64,000 nt of DNA. Origin: Lysobacter sp. TY2-98. Lineage in GTDB: Bacteria; Pseudomonadota; Gammaproteobacteria; Xanthomonadales; Xanthomonadaceae. Below the pieces are notes generated by a model. The model made no database searches. It was not told the DNA's origin and worked only from the letters and a program-made list of their open reading frames with translations. Each line of letters begins with the position of its first letter. The stretch's first letter is position 1. A program made the position numbers and the translations under genes. Positions 48,466 through 58,157 of the stretch are shown one piece after another. The stretch is taken from assembly GCF_003367355.1 (NCBI RefSeq), contig NZ_CP031413.1, forward strand, positions 620,001-684,000. The letters are read 5' to 3'.

Positions 48466-49460
48466 GCGAAGTGCGGGCGCACGCGGCGCTCGATCACGCG
48501 CGCGAGCGGCGCGAGTTCCGGGTAGCGCGGCAGCACGCCGTCGAGGTACGCGACGAAGCGCGGCGCGTCTTCGAGGTACTTCGGCTTGTGATCGCGATGG
48601 TTGAGGCGCGCGAAGATGCCGAGCACCTTGAGGTGGCGCTGCACGCCGATCAGGTCGGCGTCGCGACGAAAGCGCGCGAAGGCAGGCACCGGCAGGCCGG
48701 CTTCCGTCGCACGGCGGTGGTAGTCGACCAGCCACGCATCGACGCGCGCCTCGGGCCAACTCAGGAATGCGTCCTTGAACAGGCTGAGCGCGTCGTACGC
48801 GACGGGGCCGACGACGGCGTCCTGGAAGTCCAGCACGGCGGGGCCGTAGCGATCGTCCGTCGGCATCAGGTTGCGCGGCATGAAGTCGCGATGCACCAGC
48901 ACCTTCGGCTGCGCGAGCGCGGCATCGATCAGCACGCGATAGGCGGCGTCGAGATTTTCCTGATCGTCGCAGTCGAGTTCGTGGCCGAGATGGCGCGTGA
49001 GGAACCACTCGTCGAACAGGCGCAGTTCGCGCGTGAGCAGTGCTTCGTCGTAGTGCGGAAGGTCGGCGGGTGGCGTGATCGCCTGGATTTTCAGCAGCTG
49101 TGTCACCGCGTCGTCGAAGAGCTCGTCGGCGTTCGTGTCGGCGATGACGTGCAGGTAAGTCTGCGCGCCGAGATCCTCCAGCAGCAGGAACCCGTGCTCG
49201 ACGTCGCGCGCGAGCACGCGCGGAACGCGCACGCCGCCGGCTTCGAGCACGTCGCGCAGCGCGAGCCAGGGGCGCACGTCCTCCTTGTCGGGCGGCGAAT
49301 CCATGACGATGCGCGTCGGCGATTCGCCGACGGTGCGCCAGTAGCTGCGGAAACCGGCGTCCGCCGAGGCGGCGACCAGGTCGATGTGGCCGTGGCCGGT
49401 CGCGGACCGGGCCCAGTCGAGGCGCGTCTGTTCACGCGCCGGGTTGCTGCTGGACGTCAT
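48462..49460 (-). CDS. amgK: N-acetylmuramate/N-acetylglucosamine kinase AmgK
   Basis: 332-residue aminoglycoside-phosphotransferase-like kinase. Phosphorylates MurNAc at the anomeric position, supplying MurU. Catalytic loop VLVHRDFMPRNLM (Asp) and metal-binding VLDFQDAVVG; ATP-side FLLLEDLGAQTYLH. amgK-murU occur together in Pseudomonas and relatives and give a MurA-independent route to UDP-MurNAc. cysK lies 132 bases upstream behind a terminator. Confidence 0.92.
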   Translation of the reverse strand: MTSSSNPAREQTRLDWARSATGHGHIDLVAASADAGFRSYWRTVGESPTRIVMDSPPDKEDVRPWLALRDVLEAGGVRVPRVLARDVEHGFLLLEDLGAQTYLHVIADTNADELFDDAVTQLLKIQAITPPADLPHYDEALLTRELRLFDEWFLTRHLGHELDCDDQENLDAAYRVLIDAALAQPKVLVHRDFMPRNLMPTDDRYGPAVLDFQDAVVGPVAYDALSLFKDAFLSWPEARVDAWLVDYHRRATEAGLPVPAFARFRRDADLIGVQRHLKVLGIFARLNHRDHKPKYLEDAPRFVAYLDGVLPRYPELAPLARVIERRVRPHFA

Positions 49461-49533
49461 TCGATCTCCGCGCGGCGACGGCCGCGGCCCGACAGGGTAG
49501 CGGGCGCGGGCGGTGCATTGAATGGCGGCGCCG

Positions 49534-49577
49534 AAAAACGCGACGGCCGCCGGACTTCGTCGCAGCGGCCGTTGCGT
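49534..49577 (-). terminator. Intrinsic terminator of cysK
   Basis: On the minus strand ACGCAACGGCCGC, 14-base loop, GCGGCCGTCGCGT (one mismatch), followed by TTTTT. Starts 16 bases after the cysK stop. Confidence 0.85.
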
Positions 49578-49592
49578 GGGCGGAGCGGGCGA

Positions 49593-50567
49593 TCAGGGCA
49601 GGCGGGTATCGCCGCCCGCGGCCAGCCAGTCGTCGTCCGAACCCTCTGCGATGCCTTCGAACAGGATGGTCGACAGGTAGCGCTCGCCGGTGTCGGGAAG
49701 CATGGCCAGCAGCACCGAACCCTCGGGTGCCGACTCCGCGACGCGCAGTGCGGCAGCGGCCGTCGCGCCCGCGGAGATGCCGACGAAGATGCCTTCCTCC
49801 GCGGCGAGGCGGCGCGCGGTGTCGCGGGCGAGCACGTCGTCGATCTTGAGGATGTCGTCGGCGATCGAGCGGTCGAGCACCTCGGGCACGAAGTCCGGCG
49901 TCCAGCCCTGGATCTTGTGCGGCTGCCATTGATCGCCCGACAGCAGCGCGGCACCCGCGGGTTCCGCGGCGATCACCTTGATGCCGGGACGCGCGAGCTT
50001 GAGCACCTGGCCGGCGCCGGTCATGGTGCCGCCCGTGCCCCAGCCGGTGACGAAGTAATCGAGCCGCTGGCCGGCGAAATCGCGCAGGATTTCCGGGCCT
50101 GTGGTGTTGCGGTGGTAGGCGGGATTTGCCTCGTTCTCGAACTGGCGCGCCAGGAACCAGCCGTGCTTGTCGGCAAGTTCCTTCGCCTTGCGCACCATGC
50201 CGGTGCCGCGTTCCGCGGCCGGCGTCAGGATCACCCTCGCGCCGTAGACACGCATGAGCTTGCGGCGCTCGATCGAGAACGAATCGGACATCACCGCGAC
50301 GAACTTGTAGCCGCGTGCGGCCGCGACCATCGCGAGCGCGATGCCCGTGTTGCCGGATGTCGCTTCGACGATGGTGTCGCCGGGCTTGAGCAGGCCGCGC
50401 TGTTCGGCGTCGAGCACGATGGCGAGGGCGAGGCGGTCCTTCACCGAACCGCCGGGGTTGAACGATTCCACCTTGGCGTAGAGCGTGACGTTCTTGGGGG
50501 CGATGCGGTGCAGGCGAACGATCGGCGTGCTGCCGACGGTGTCGAGGATGCTGTCGTAGAGGGCCAT
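49593..50567 (-). CDS. cysK: Cysteine synthase A (O-acylserine sulfhydrylase)
   Basis: 324-residue PLP enzyme that joins sulfide from CysIJ to activated serine. PLP lysine in FNPGGSVKDRLAL near residue 43, SGNTGIALAMVAAARGY near 70-86, GTGGTMTGAG. Length and blocks fit CysK better than CysM. A terminator follows; cysG lies 102 bases upstream and may be cotranscribed. Confidence 0.93.
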   Translation of the reverse strand: MALYDSILDTVGSTPIVRLHRIAPKNVTLYAKVESFNPGGSVKDRLALAIVLDAEQRGLLKPGDTIVEATSGNTGIALAMVAAARGYKFVAVMSDSFSIERRKLMRVYGARVILTPAAERGTGMVRKAKELADKHGWFLARQFENEANPAYHRNTTGPEILRDFAGQRLDYFVTGWGTGGTMTGAGQVLKLARPGIKVIAAEPAGAALLSGDQWQPHKIQGWTPDFVPEVLDRSIADDILKIDDVLARDTARRLAAEEGIFVGISAGATAAAALRVAESAPEGSVLLAMLPDTGERYLSTILFEGIAEGSDDDWLAAGGDTRLP

Positions 50568-50648
50568 GGGATCGGGTGGTCAGGGGGAAGGGCTAGCGTG
50601 CCGCCAGCGCGGGCGAGGCGGCGTGCCGCTGGTCGAATGCCGTGTGCC

Positions 50649-50669
50649 GGCGATGGCGGCGACATCGCC
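50649..50669 (-). terminator. Stem-loop after cysG
   Basis: On the minus strand GGCGATG, loop TCGCCGC, CATCGCC: perfect 7-bp stem immediately after the cysG stop, no T-run. May weaken read-through to cysK or protect the 3' end. Confidence 0.3.
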
Positions 50670-52127
50670 TCATGCGGCCGCCTGGAGTGCGGGTTCGCGT
50701 TGCAGCGGCGGTGCGCCGAACCAGTGCAGCGAGGTGGCGAGCGCGGCCACCTCGCCGACGATCAGCAGCGCGGGTGACTGCACGGCGTGCGCGTCGACCA
50801 GCGCGCCCAGCGTCGCGAGCGTGCCCGTCACCACCCGCTGCGTCGGCTGGGTGCCGTTTTCCACAATGGCGATCGGTGTGGACGCGACTAGGCCGTGCGC
50901 GACCAACCGAGCGGAGACGCGTTTGGCGCTGGCCACGCCCATGTAGATCGCGAGCGTCTGTCGCGGCTTGGCGAGCGAAGTCCAGTCGGGCTCATTGCCG
51001 TCGTCCTTGGCGTGCGCAGTAACGAAATGCAGCGATTGCGCGTGCTCGCGGTGCGTCAGCGGGATGCCGGCATAGGCAGCGCAGGCGAGGGCAGCGGTGA
51101 CGCCCGGCACCACTTCGAAGTCGATGCCGTGGGCGGCCAGCGCTTCGAGTTCCTCGCCGCCGCGTCCGAACACGAACGGATCGCCGCCCTTCAATCGCAC
51201 GACGGTGCGGCCGGCCTGCGCGTGTTCGAGCATCAGCGCGTGGATGCGTGCCTGCGTGTCGTGATGCGCGGACGTAGCGTTCGCGCCGCCGGCGCGCTTG
51301 CCCACGTCGATGAACTCTGCATCGCGACGTACGCGGGCGAGCACGTCGTCGCCAACGAGGTGGTCATGCAGAACGACGTCCGCCTGCGACAGCACGCGCA
51401 AGGCACGCAGCGTCAGCAGGCCGGCGTCGCCCGGGCCGGCGCCGACGAGGATGACGCGGCCACGGGTCTGCGTCGGTGTGTCGGCGAGCAGTGCGCGCAG
51501 GCGCTCGCGTGCATCGCGCTCCCGGCCGGCACGCAGTAGGTCGCCGATGTCGCTTGCGATCACGCGCTCGAAGAACGCGCGGCGTGCGGCGATGTCGGCG
51601 AAGCGCGCGCGGATCACGCGGCGATAGCGCGTCAGCAGCGTCGCCAGCGACGACCAGCTTTCGTCGAGCTGCGTTTCCAGGGTCTCGCGCAGATGGCGCG
51701 CGAGCATCGGCGCGCCGCCGCCGCTGGAGATCGCGACCTGCAGCGGGCCACGTTCGACGCGCGCCGGCATCTGCACGCTGGAGAGCTCCGCGTCGTCGAC
51801 CACATTCGCCCAGATGCGGCGTGCTTCCGCGGCGTCGGCCACGGCACGATTGACGTTGCGATCGTCCGTCGCGGCAACGACGAGCCAGGCGTCGTCGAGC
51901 CAGGCCTCATCGAATGTCCCGCGCACGTGTTCGACGTGCCCGGTGTCGACCAGGGCCTGCACGGTGTCGACGAGCTCCGGCGCGCCGACCCGCACCGTCG
52001 CCCCGCCGTCGAGCAGCGCTGCGATCTTCCGCCGCGCCACGAGGCCCCCGCCCACGACCAGCACCCGGCGGCCGCGGAGGTCGAGGAAGAGGGGAAACAG
52101 CGGCGTGGAACCGGGCGTTGCGGACAC
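50670..52127 (-). CDS. cysG: Siroheme synthase (trifunctional CysG)
   Basis: 485 residues. Makes siroheme, the cofactor of CysI, from uroporphyrinogen III. N-terminal dehydrogenase/ferrochelatase (about 1-215; VLVVGGGLVARRKIAALL) and C-terminal SUMT methyltransferase (about 220-480; ILVGAGPGDAGLLTLRAL, VVRLKGGDPFVFGRGGEE). GTG 52127 gives the usual start just before PLFPLFLDLRG; an in-frame ATG about 28 codons upstream (MPGRHEG) overlaps the palindrome and is less likely. Diverges from cysB. Confidence 0.93.
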   Translation of the reverse strand: MSATPGSTPLFPLFLDLRGRRVLVVGGGLVARRKIAALLDGGATVRVGAPELVDTVQALVDTGHVEHVRGTFDEAWLDDAWLVVAATDDRNVNRAVADAAEARRIWANVVDDAELSSVQMPARVERGPLQVAISSGGGAPMLARHLRETLETQLDESWSSLATLLTRYRRVIRARFADIAARRAFFERVIASDIGDLLRAGRERDARERLRALLADTPTQTRGRVILVGAGPGDAGLLTLRALRVLSQADVVLHDHLVGDDVLARVRRDAEFIDVGKRAGGANATSAHHDTQARIHALMLEHAQAGRTVVRLKGGDPFVFGRGGEELEALAAHGIDFEVVPGVTAALACAAYAGIPLTHREHAQSLHFVTAHAKDDGNEPDWTSLAKPRQTLAIYMGVASAKRVSARLVAHGLVASTPIAIVENGTQPTQRVVTGTLATLGALVDAHAVQSPALLIVGEVAALATSLHWFGAPPLQREPALQAAA

Positions 52128-52202
52128 GGTGGCGTTCCGGAGAGCGGATGACGGCACCGTAGGGCGCGGGAGCGGCGCGGCGAAATGATGCGTCGCCACC
52201 CC

Positions 52203-52223
52203 CTCATGCCGGCCCGGCATGAG
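52203..52223. repeat. 21-bp perfect palindrome between cysG and cysB
   Basis: CTCATGCCGG, centre C, CCGGCATGAG. It ends five bases before the predicted cysB -35 and lies about 75 bases upstream of the cysG start, so it is placed to control both. A close copy of one arm (CCTCATGCCCGGC) lies between the divergent cysJIH and cysD-NC operons at 58158-58170. CysB autoregulation is a natural guess but is unproven. Confidence 0.65.
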
Positions 52224-52227
52224 CGAC

Positions 52228-52256
52228 TGGACACAGGGCCGGGCGACGACTAGGGT
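52228..52256 (+). promoter_or_regulatory. Candidate promoter of the cysB leader
   Basis: TGGACA (52228-52233, 5 of 6), 17-bp spacer, TAGGGT (52251-52256, 3 of 6). An alternative -10, TATACG at 52268-52273, would place the start point next to the upstream ORF. Confidence 0.4.
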
Positions 52257-52288
52257 AGGCATCGCTCTATACGGATCGAGAGATGGAT

Positions 52289-52381
52289 ATGACGACCAAA
52301 CGATTTTGCTGCCGCATGTGTCGCCCCGTACGACTGCCGTCCGCCGTCCTCCGACCCCGACCGTCCGCGCCGCCGCCATGA
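52289..52381 (+). CDS. Upstream ORF with clustered Cys codons, coupled to cysB
   Basis: 30-codon frame MTTKRFCCRMCRPVRL... ending SAPPP. Cys codons TGC TGC (52307-52312) and TGT (52319-52321) form a CCxxC cluster early, and a Pro/Arg-rich tail ends in PPP. Its TGA (52379-52381) overlaps the cysB ATG as ATGA. GAGAG lies six bases before ATG 52289; an earlier in-frame ATG at 52283 would add two residues. cysB has no purine-rich ribosome site of its own in the 30 bases upstream, so its translation probably depends on this ORF. A cysteine-sensing leader peptide is the leading hypothesis. Confidence 0.55.
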   Translation: MTTKRFCCRMCRPVRLPSAVLRPRPSAPPP

Positions 52382-53364
52382 CCCTCGCCCAACTCCGCTA
52401 TCTCGTCGCCATCGCCGATTCCGGCCTCAACATCACCGTCGCCGCCGAGCGCGTGCATGCCACGCAGCCGGGGCTGTCCAAGCAGTTGAAGCAGCTCGAG
52501 GACGAGCTCGGCTTCCTGCTGTTCTCCCGCAAGGGACGTTCTCTCGACTCGATCACGCCCGCTGGCCAGCAGGTGCTGGCGCATGCGCGTCGCCTGCTCG
52601 CCGAAGCCGCGAACATCCGCGCCTACGCCGCCAATGTCCGCGGTGATGCGCAGGGCCGCCTCGTCATCACCACCACGCATACGCAGGCGCGCCACGTGCT
52701 GCCGGGTGCGATCGCGCAGGTGCGGCAGGCGTATCCGCAGATGAGCGTGCACCTGCAGCCGAGCGGCGAAGGCGAAGTGCTCGACCTGCTCGCGCGCGGC
52801 GAGGCGGATGTCGCGGTGATCAGCACGTCGGGCGAGACGCCTGCCGGCGGCATCGCCGTGCCGCTGTTCCGCTGGAAGCGCGTGGTCCTCGTGCCGCGCG
52901 AACATGCGCTGGCGTCGTCGTCCGGAGTGCCGTCGCTCGATGCGCTGTCGGCGTTTCCGTTGGTCAGCTACGAGTCTTCAGTGCGTGCGGACTCGTCGTT
53001 GCGTCGCGCGTTCGCGCAGCGCGGTCTGGAACCGCGCATCTCGATGACGGCGCGTGATGCGGATCTCATCAAGACGTACGTGCGCGCCGGACTCGGCGTC
53101 GGCCTGCTCGCCGAGATGGCGGTGGGCGACACCGACCTCGAGACGCTGCACGCGCTGCCCGCGCCGGCTGAAGTGCCCGAGTGTGTCGCGTGGGCCGTCC
53201 TGCCGCGCGAACGCGTGCTGCGCGATTACACACTGTCGCTGCTCACGGCGGTCGCACCGCAGCTCGATCGCACGGATCTGCGCCGTGCCGTCGCCGGCAC
53301 CGACGATCCGAAGTGGCCGACGCCACCGGCCTGGGCCGCGCTGCGCGGCTCCATCGCCGCCTAG
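52378..53364 (+). CDS. cysB: LysR-type regulator CysB
   Basis: 328 residues. N-terminal winged helix-turn-helix (LRYLVAIADSGLNITVAAERVHATQPGLSKQLKQLE-type, 5-45) with the CysB-typical FSRKGRSLDSITPAGQ, then the effector domain beginning ITTTHTQARHVLPGAI, the hallmark of CysB/Cbl. CysB activates sulfate-assimilation genes with N-acetyl/O-acetylserine as inducer. Cbl is the close alternative. Start at ATG 52378 overlaps the upstream ORF as ATGA. Confidence 0.92.
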   Translation: MTLAQLRYLVAIADSGLNITVAAERVHATQPGLSKQLKQLEDELGFLLFSRKGRSLDSITPAGQQVLAHARRLLAEAANIRAYAANVRGDAQGRLVITTTHTQARHVLPGAIAQVRQAYPQMSVHLQPSGEGEVLDLLARGEADVAVISTSGETPAGGIAVPLFRWKRVVLVPREHALASSSGVPSLDALSAFPLVSYESSVRADSSLRRAFAQRGLEPRISMTARDADLIKTYVRAGLGVGLLAEMAVGDTDLETLHALPAPAEVPECVAWAVLPRERVLRDYTLSLLTAVAPQLDRTDLRRAVAGTDDPKWPTPPAWAALRGSIAA

Positions 53365-53424
53365 CGACGTGCCGCGAACATCAGCGGGCGCACTCTGCGG
53401 GCGTCATCCCGAGGAGGCGCGCGC

Positions 53425-53760
53425 ATGAAGTTCCTGTGCCTGGCTTACGGCAGTGGTGCCGACTGGAAGAAGCTCACGCCCGCCGAGCAGAACACGCTGC
53501 TCGCGGCCGACCAGCGCATCCGCGATCGCGGCGCGTTCATCTCCGCGGTTGAAGAACAGGCCACGACGGTGACCGCATGGGATGGCACGCCCAAGACCGA
53601 CGCCCATCCGTTCGCGATGTCGCGCGTGCCGCTGGCGGGCTTTTCGATCATCGAAGCGAAGGACGTCGACGAAGTCGTGCGACTCGTCGCCGACACACCC
53701 TGCGCCCGCGCCGGCGGTGCGATCGAGATTCGACCCTTGCTGGACACCTCGTCGCACTGA
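53425..53760 (+). CDS. YCII-related (DGPF-type) protein
   Basis: 111-residue dimeric alpha/beta-barrel protein: MKFLCLAYG start, LTPAEQNTLLAADQRI, VTAWDGTPKTDAHPFA, GFSIIEAKDVDEVVRLVADTP and the PCARAGGAIEIRPLL end. The family is related to muconolactone isomerase-like folds and is often near ECF sigma factors, none of which is here. Strong AGGAGG site. Ends six bases from convergent cysH. Confidence 0.85.
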   Translation: MKFLCLAYGSGADWKKLTPAEQNTLLAADQRIRDRGAFISAVEEQATTVTAWDGTPKTDAHPFAMSRVPLAGFSIIEAKDVDEVVRLVADTPCARAGGAIEIRPLLDTSSH

Positions 53761-53766
53761 CGCGCG

Positions 53767-54510
53767 TCACGCCGCGCGGCCTTCGGTCCCCCACGCGTCA
53801 TGCAGGCCGCATTCGCGCTTGAGGCCAAAGAAGCGCGTGTCCTCTTCGCTCATGCCGGCTTCGAGCGGACGCGTGGTGTGCACGTCGCCGATCGAGACAT
53901 AGCCTTCGTGCCACAGCGGGTGGTAGGGCAGCTCGTGCTTGCGGAGGTAGTCGTAGACGTCGCGATCGCTCCAGTCGGCGATCGGATGCAGCTTCCAGCG
54001 GCCGTCGCGGAGTTCGAGGACGTCGATGTCCGTGCGCGAACGCGCCTGGCTGCGACGAAGGCCGGCGATCCAGCAGCGCACGCCGAGATCACGCAGCGCA
54101 CGTTGCATCGGCTCGACCTTGCGCAGGCGGTTGTAGCGTTCGAGCCCATCGAGGCCCTGTTCCCACAGGCGGCCGAACCGCGCTTCCATCCACGCGATGC
54201 CGATCTGCGGCCGTACGACGTGCAGGTTGAGAGAAAGTCGCTCCGTCATTTCGTCGACGAACCGGTACGTCTCCGGGAACAGATAGCCCGTGTCGACGAG
54301 GATGACCGGCAGGTCGGGGCGCTGTGCCGTGGCGAGGTGCAGGCTCACCGCCGCCTGTGCACCGAAGCTCGACGACAGCGCATGGCCGCCCGACAGGTTT
54401 TCCAGCGCCCAGGCGACGCGCGCCTCGGCAGTCTGCGTCGCAAGCCACGTGTTGAGTTCCGCGAGCGCGCGCGGGGACTCGGCGGCAGTGAGTGCGTCGG
54501 GCGTGGTCAC
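53767..54510 (-). CDS. cysH: PAPS reductase
   Basis: 247 residues. Reduces PAPS to sulfite with thioredoxin. PP-loop-like [32 protein letters not shown], and the C-terminal catalytic ECGLH. It lacks the paired Cys-Cys of Fe-S APS reductases (only [11 protein letters not shown]), so PAPS is the expected substrate. ATG overlaps the cysI stop as ATGA. Confidence 0.94.
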   Translation of the reverse strand: MTTPDALTAAESPRALAELNTWLATQTAEARVAWALENLSGGHALSSSFGAQAAVSLHLATAQRPDLPVILVDTGYLFPETYRFVDEMTERLSLNLHVVRPQIGIAWMEARFGRLWEQGLDGLERYNRLRKVEPMQRALRDLGVRCWIAGLRRSQARSRTDIDVLELRDGRWKLHPIADWSDRDVYDYLRKHELPYHPLWHEGYVSIGDVHTTRPLEAGMSEEDTRFFGLKRECGLHDAWGTEGRAA

Positions 54511-56210
54511 GCGGCCGCCTCCTGCAATGCGATCGCGATGGGGCGCGGCGGGTCGATCACGCGCGCGCGCACGAGGAAATCACCGAAGCGTTCGGCGGGC
54601 AGGCGCTCGGCGGCGTAGCGTGCGAGCAGCGGATCTAGCGCTTCGACGATGCCGGTTTGGTCCACGTTCTCCCGATATGTCGTGTTGAGCCGCTGGCCGC
54701 GATGGTCCGCGCCCAGCCGCAGCGCGTATCGGCCCGGCGCTTTGCCCACGAGCGCGACTTCGCCGAGATAGGGGCGCGAGCACCCGTTGGGGCAGCCGCT
54801 GATGCGCAGGTGGATCGGCGCGTCGCACAGGCCGTGGCGATCGAGCAGCGCTTCGAAGGTGTCGATGAACGAGGGCAGGTAGCGCTCGGCCTCCGCCATC
54901 GCCAGCCCGCAGGTCGGCAGTGCGACACAGGCGATGGCGGCAAGGCGCGATGGCGTCGCGCGTGCGTGGGTGTCGAGTCCGTGCGCGGCGACCAGTGCGT
55001 CCACCTGCGCGCGATGCGCGGCGTCGACGTTGGCGACGACCAGGTTCTGGTTTGGCGTGAGGCGCAGCTGGGCGCCGTCGATGTCCTGAAGGAGCTGGGC
55101 GATCTCGCGCACGCCGGTCTGCAGCGCGCCGTCAGTGCCGTCCTGGAGGCGACCCGACAGGATGCGAAGGGTCAGATGCGCACGTCCGTCATGGCCGTCG
55201 ACCCAGCCGAAACGGTCGCCGTTGTGGTCGAAACGGAAGCTGCGTGCCGGCGCCAGCGCGAAGCCGGCACGACGTTCGACCTCCGCCTTGAGCGCATCGA
55301 GACCACGATCGTCGATCGTGTACTTGAGTCGTGCGCGTTTGCGCTGCGCGCGATTGCCCCAGTCGCGCTGCGTGGTCACCACCGCCACCGCTGTCGCGAT
55401 AACGTCGTGCGGCGCGACGAAGCCGATCACGTCGGCGATGCGTGGATACGTCTCCGGATCGCCATGCGTTGCACCCATGCCACCGCCGACGGCCACGTTG
55501 TAGCCGGCGAGGCGACCGCCCTCGATCACCGCGATGAAGCCGAGGTCCTGGGCGAACACATCCACGTCATTGGTCGGCGGCATCGCGAACCCGATCTTGA
55601 ACTTGCGCGGCAGATAGGCTTCCCCGTAGATCGGGTCTTGTTCCGGCGTGCCGGCGATGCGTTCCTCGTCCAGCCAGATCTCGTGGTAGGCGCGCGTGTT
55701 GGGCAGCAGGTGGTCGGACAGCGCGGCGGCCGTTGCATAGACGGTGGCGTGCACGTCGGACTGCAACGGATTCGCCGCGATCGCCACGTTGCGATTGACG
55801 TCGCCGCAGGCGGCGAGCGTGTCGACCAGCGCCGCATTGATCGCCTGCATCGTCGCCTTGAGTTCGCGCTTCACGACGCCGTGGAACTGGATCGCCTGTC
55901 GCGTGGTGATACGAAGCCCGCGCTCGGCGTAGGTCGATGCGATCGCGTCGAGCTTCAACCACTGCGACGGCGTGATCACGCCGCCCGGCGTGCGCGTGCG
56001 GATCATGAACTGGTAGGCGGGCTCGAGCTTCTGCTGGCGGCGCTCTTCGCGCAGGTCGCGATCGTCCTGCTGATAGCTGCCGTGGTACTTGATCAGCGTC
56101 TGGTCGTCGTCGGCGATCGCGCCAGTTATCGGGTCGGCGAGGCTGTCGAGCAATGTGCCGCGCAGTGCACGGCTGTTCTTCTTGATGTCTTCGACCGAAT
56201 GAGCGGTCAT
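54507..56210 (-). CDS. cysI: Sulfite reductase hemoprotein beta subunit
   Basis: 567 residues. Reduces sulfite to sulfide using siroheme and a [4Fe-4S] cluster. Cys ligands are in [16 protein letters not shown] and [14 protein letters not shown] near 430-485. N-terminal [20 protein letters not shown] is typical. Encoded between cysJ (83-base gap) and cysH. Confidence 0.96.
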   Translation of the reverse strand: MTAHSVEDIKKNSRALRGTLLDSLADPITGAIADDDQTLIKYHGSYQQDDRDLREERRQQKLEPAYQFMIRTRTPGGVITPSQWLKLDAIASTYAERGLRITTRQAIQFHGVVKRELKATMQAINAALVDTLAACGDVNRNVAIAANPLQSDVHATVYATAAALSDHLLPNTRAYHEIWLDEERIAGTPEQDPIYGEAYLPRKFKIGFAMPPTNDVDVFAQDLGFIAVIEGGRLAGYNVAVGGGMGATHGDPETYPRIADVIGFVAPHDVIATAVAVVTTQRDWGNRAQRKRARLKYTIDDRGLDALKAEVERRAGFALAPARSFRFDHNGDRFGWVDGHDGRAHLTLRILSGRLQDGTDGALQTGVREIAQLLQDIDGAQLRLTPNQNLVVANVDAAHRAQVDALVAAHGLDTHARATPSRLAAIACVALPTCGLAMAEAERYLPSFIDTFEALLDRHGLCDAPIHLRISGCPNGCSRPYLGEVALVGKAPGRYALRLGADHRGQRLNTTYRENVDQTGIVEALDPLLARYAAERLPAERFGDFLVRARVIDPPRPIAIALQEAAA

Positions 56211-56293
56211 GGCGGAGCTCCGTAGGCGGTCTCGAGGCGGCGCGGTGTGTCAGCGTCGACAGCGCATTCGGAGATGTGTGATGGAAGCGGGCA

Positions 56294-58084
56294 TCAGTAC
56301 ACGTCCCGCGCGTAGCGGCCTTCGGCGAGCAGGGCGTCGAGCCAGCCGGCGGCGTCTTCCACGCTGCGGCCGCCGTGGCTCGCCACGATGTCGACCAGCG
56401 TCGCGTGCACGTCCTTCGACATCGCAACAGCGCCGCAGATGTACAGATGCGCGCCGCCTTCGAGCCAGGCGTAGACCTCGCGTCCGTGTTCGGGCAGGCG
56501 GTGCTGCACGTAGACCTTGTCGCGCTGGTCGCGCGAGAACGCGACATCCAGCCGGTGCAGTCCGCCACGCTTCAGCGCCTGCTGCCATTCGAGCTGGTAG
56601 AGGAATTCGCTGCGCGCGTGCGGCGCGCCGAACACGAGCCAGTTACGACCTGTCGCACGGGTCTGGATGCGGTGCTGGACGAAGCCACGAAACGGAGCGA
56701 CGCCGGTACCCGGGCCGATCATCAGTACGTCGCGCGAACCGTCTTTCGGCAACCGGAAGCGCTCGTTGCGTTCGACGAACGCGCGGGCGGTGTCGCCCGG
56801 TTGCAGGCTTGTGAGCAAGTGCGACGCAGCGCCCCAGCGCGTGCGGTCACGGGCGGCGTACTCGACGTGCGCGACGGTGAGATGCGCCTCGTCACCGACT
56901 TCGAGTTGCGATGACGCGATCGAATACAGACGCGGTGTCAGCGGTCGCAGCGCCGCCACCAGGTCGGCTGCCGACCACGCACCGCGATGGGCGTGCAGGA
57001 GGTCGACCAGCTGGGTCGAGTCGAGCAGCCGTGCAAGGTCGCGCTCGCGGCCGTCTTGCAGCAGCGCGTCGAGTTCGGGCGATCGCGCGCGCTCGGCGTG
57101 TCGCGCGACCACCGGTCGCGACAGTCGCGTGACTTCGCGTTCGCGCAGTAGCCAGTCGCGCAGCGGCAGCGTCCGCCCTTTCGCTTCGACCGCGACATCG
57201 CCGTCGAGTGAGAGCGTTTCGATGATCTCGTCGACCAGCGCCGGGGGATTCACGGGCCACACGCCCAGTGCGTCGCCGGGTTCGTACGTCAGGCCGGAGC
57301 CTTCCAGCGACAGCTCGACGTGGCGGACGTCGCGCAGGGCGCCGCGTCCGGTGATGCGTTGCACGGCGAGGACCGGCGCCGCGAACGGCGCATCGCGATG
57401 CACCGCCGGTGACGCATTCGCACGGATCGGCGTGACGGTTGCGAGCGCGGGCATCGGCGCGAGTTCACGCGCCGCGGCATGCGCCGCGTCGAGCCATGGT
57501 GTGGCGACGTCGTCGATGTCGAGGTCCGCATCGCCGCGCGCGATCCAGCGACGTGCGCCCAGCGCTTCTAGACGCGCATCGAGCACACGCCCGATCGCGC
57601 AGAACTGCGGATAGCTCGAATCGCCGAGGCCAAGCACGCCGAAGCGGAGGTGCTCCAGTCGAGGCGCACGCGAGCCGAGTAGGTGGTCCACGAACGCACG
57701 CGAATCGTCGGGCGGGTCCCCGTCGCCCTGCGTGCTGATCACGACGACCAGAAGCGCCTCGGTCTTCAGCTCACGCAGTGGATAGTCGGCCGCGTTGAGC
57801 AGGCGCACATCGAGACCGACTTCGCCCAGTCGCGCAGCCACGCGCTCGGCAGTGCGACGCGCGTTCCCGGTCTGGCTGCCGTATACGACGGTAAGGGGCG
57901 GTGCCGCTGCCGCTGCCGCCGCGGCCTGCGGCAGGCGCGCGACCCCCGCATCCTGCGCACGGGCCAGCGCCGCGGCGTAGCCCGACAGCCACCACAACGC
58001 GTCGCGCCCGAGCCCGTCCGTCAGGCGGTCGAGCAGGTCGACGCGTCCGTCGGGCAGTGGGGCGGGGAGGGGAACGGCGGACAT
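56294..58084 (-). CDS. cysJ: Sulfite reductase flavoprotein alpha subunit
   Basis: 596 residues. Moves electrons from NADPH through FAD and FMN to CysI. Flavodoxin domain (about 60-205; VVYGSQTGNARRTAERVA, STQGDGDPPDDSRAF), FAD domain (RLYSIASSQLE near 395) and NADPH domain (IGPGTGVAPFRGF, VYVQHRLPEHGREVYAWL, HLYICGA). ATG 58084 is preferred; an in-frame upstream ATG adds 14 residues. Heads cysJIH and diverges from cysD. Confidence 0.95.
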   Translation of the reverse strand: MSAVPLPAPLPDGRVDLLDRLTDGLGRDALWWLSGYAAALARAQDAGVARLPQAAAAAAAAPPLTVVYGSQTGNARRTAERVAARLGEVGLDVRLLNAADYPLRELKTEALLVVVISTQGDGDPPDDSRAFVDHLLGSRAPRLEHLRFGVLGLGDSSYPQFCAIGRVLDARLEALGARRWIARGDADLDIDDVATPWLDAAHAAARELAPMPALATVTPIRANASPAVHRDAPFAAPVLAVQRITGRGALRDVRHVELSLEGSGLTYEPGDALGVWPVNPPALVDEIIETLSLDGDVAVEAKGRTLPLRDWLLREREVTRLSRPVVARHAERARSPELDALLQDGRERDLARLLDSTQLVDLLHAHRGAWSAADLVAALRPLTPRLYSIASSQLEVGDEAHLTVAHVEYAARDRTRWGAASHLLTSLQPGDTARAFVERNERFRLPKDGSRDVLMIGPGTGVAPFRGFVQHRIQTRATGRNWLVFGAPHARSEFLYQLEWQQALKRGGLHRLDVAFSRDQRDKVYVQHRLPEHGREVYAWLEGGAHLYICGAVAMSKDVHATLVDIVASHGGRSVEDAAGWLDALLAEGRYARDVY

Positions 58085-58157
58085 GGCGCGGCAGGTGGCG
58101 TCGGGAGGCGCAGGGTCGCGCCGCAACGCTCCGCGCGGAAAGGACGGGCCGTCATGT

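Noticed and set aside
50667-50676. Third copy of the CTCATGCC motif upstream of cysK
   Set aside because: CCTCATGCGG lies inside the cysG stop region, has a mismatch at the informative end, and has no second arm.
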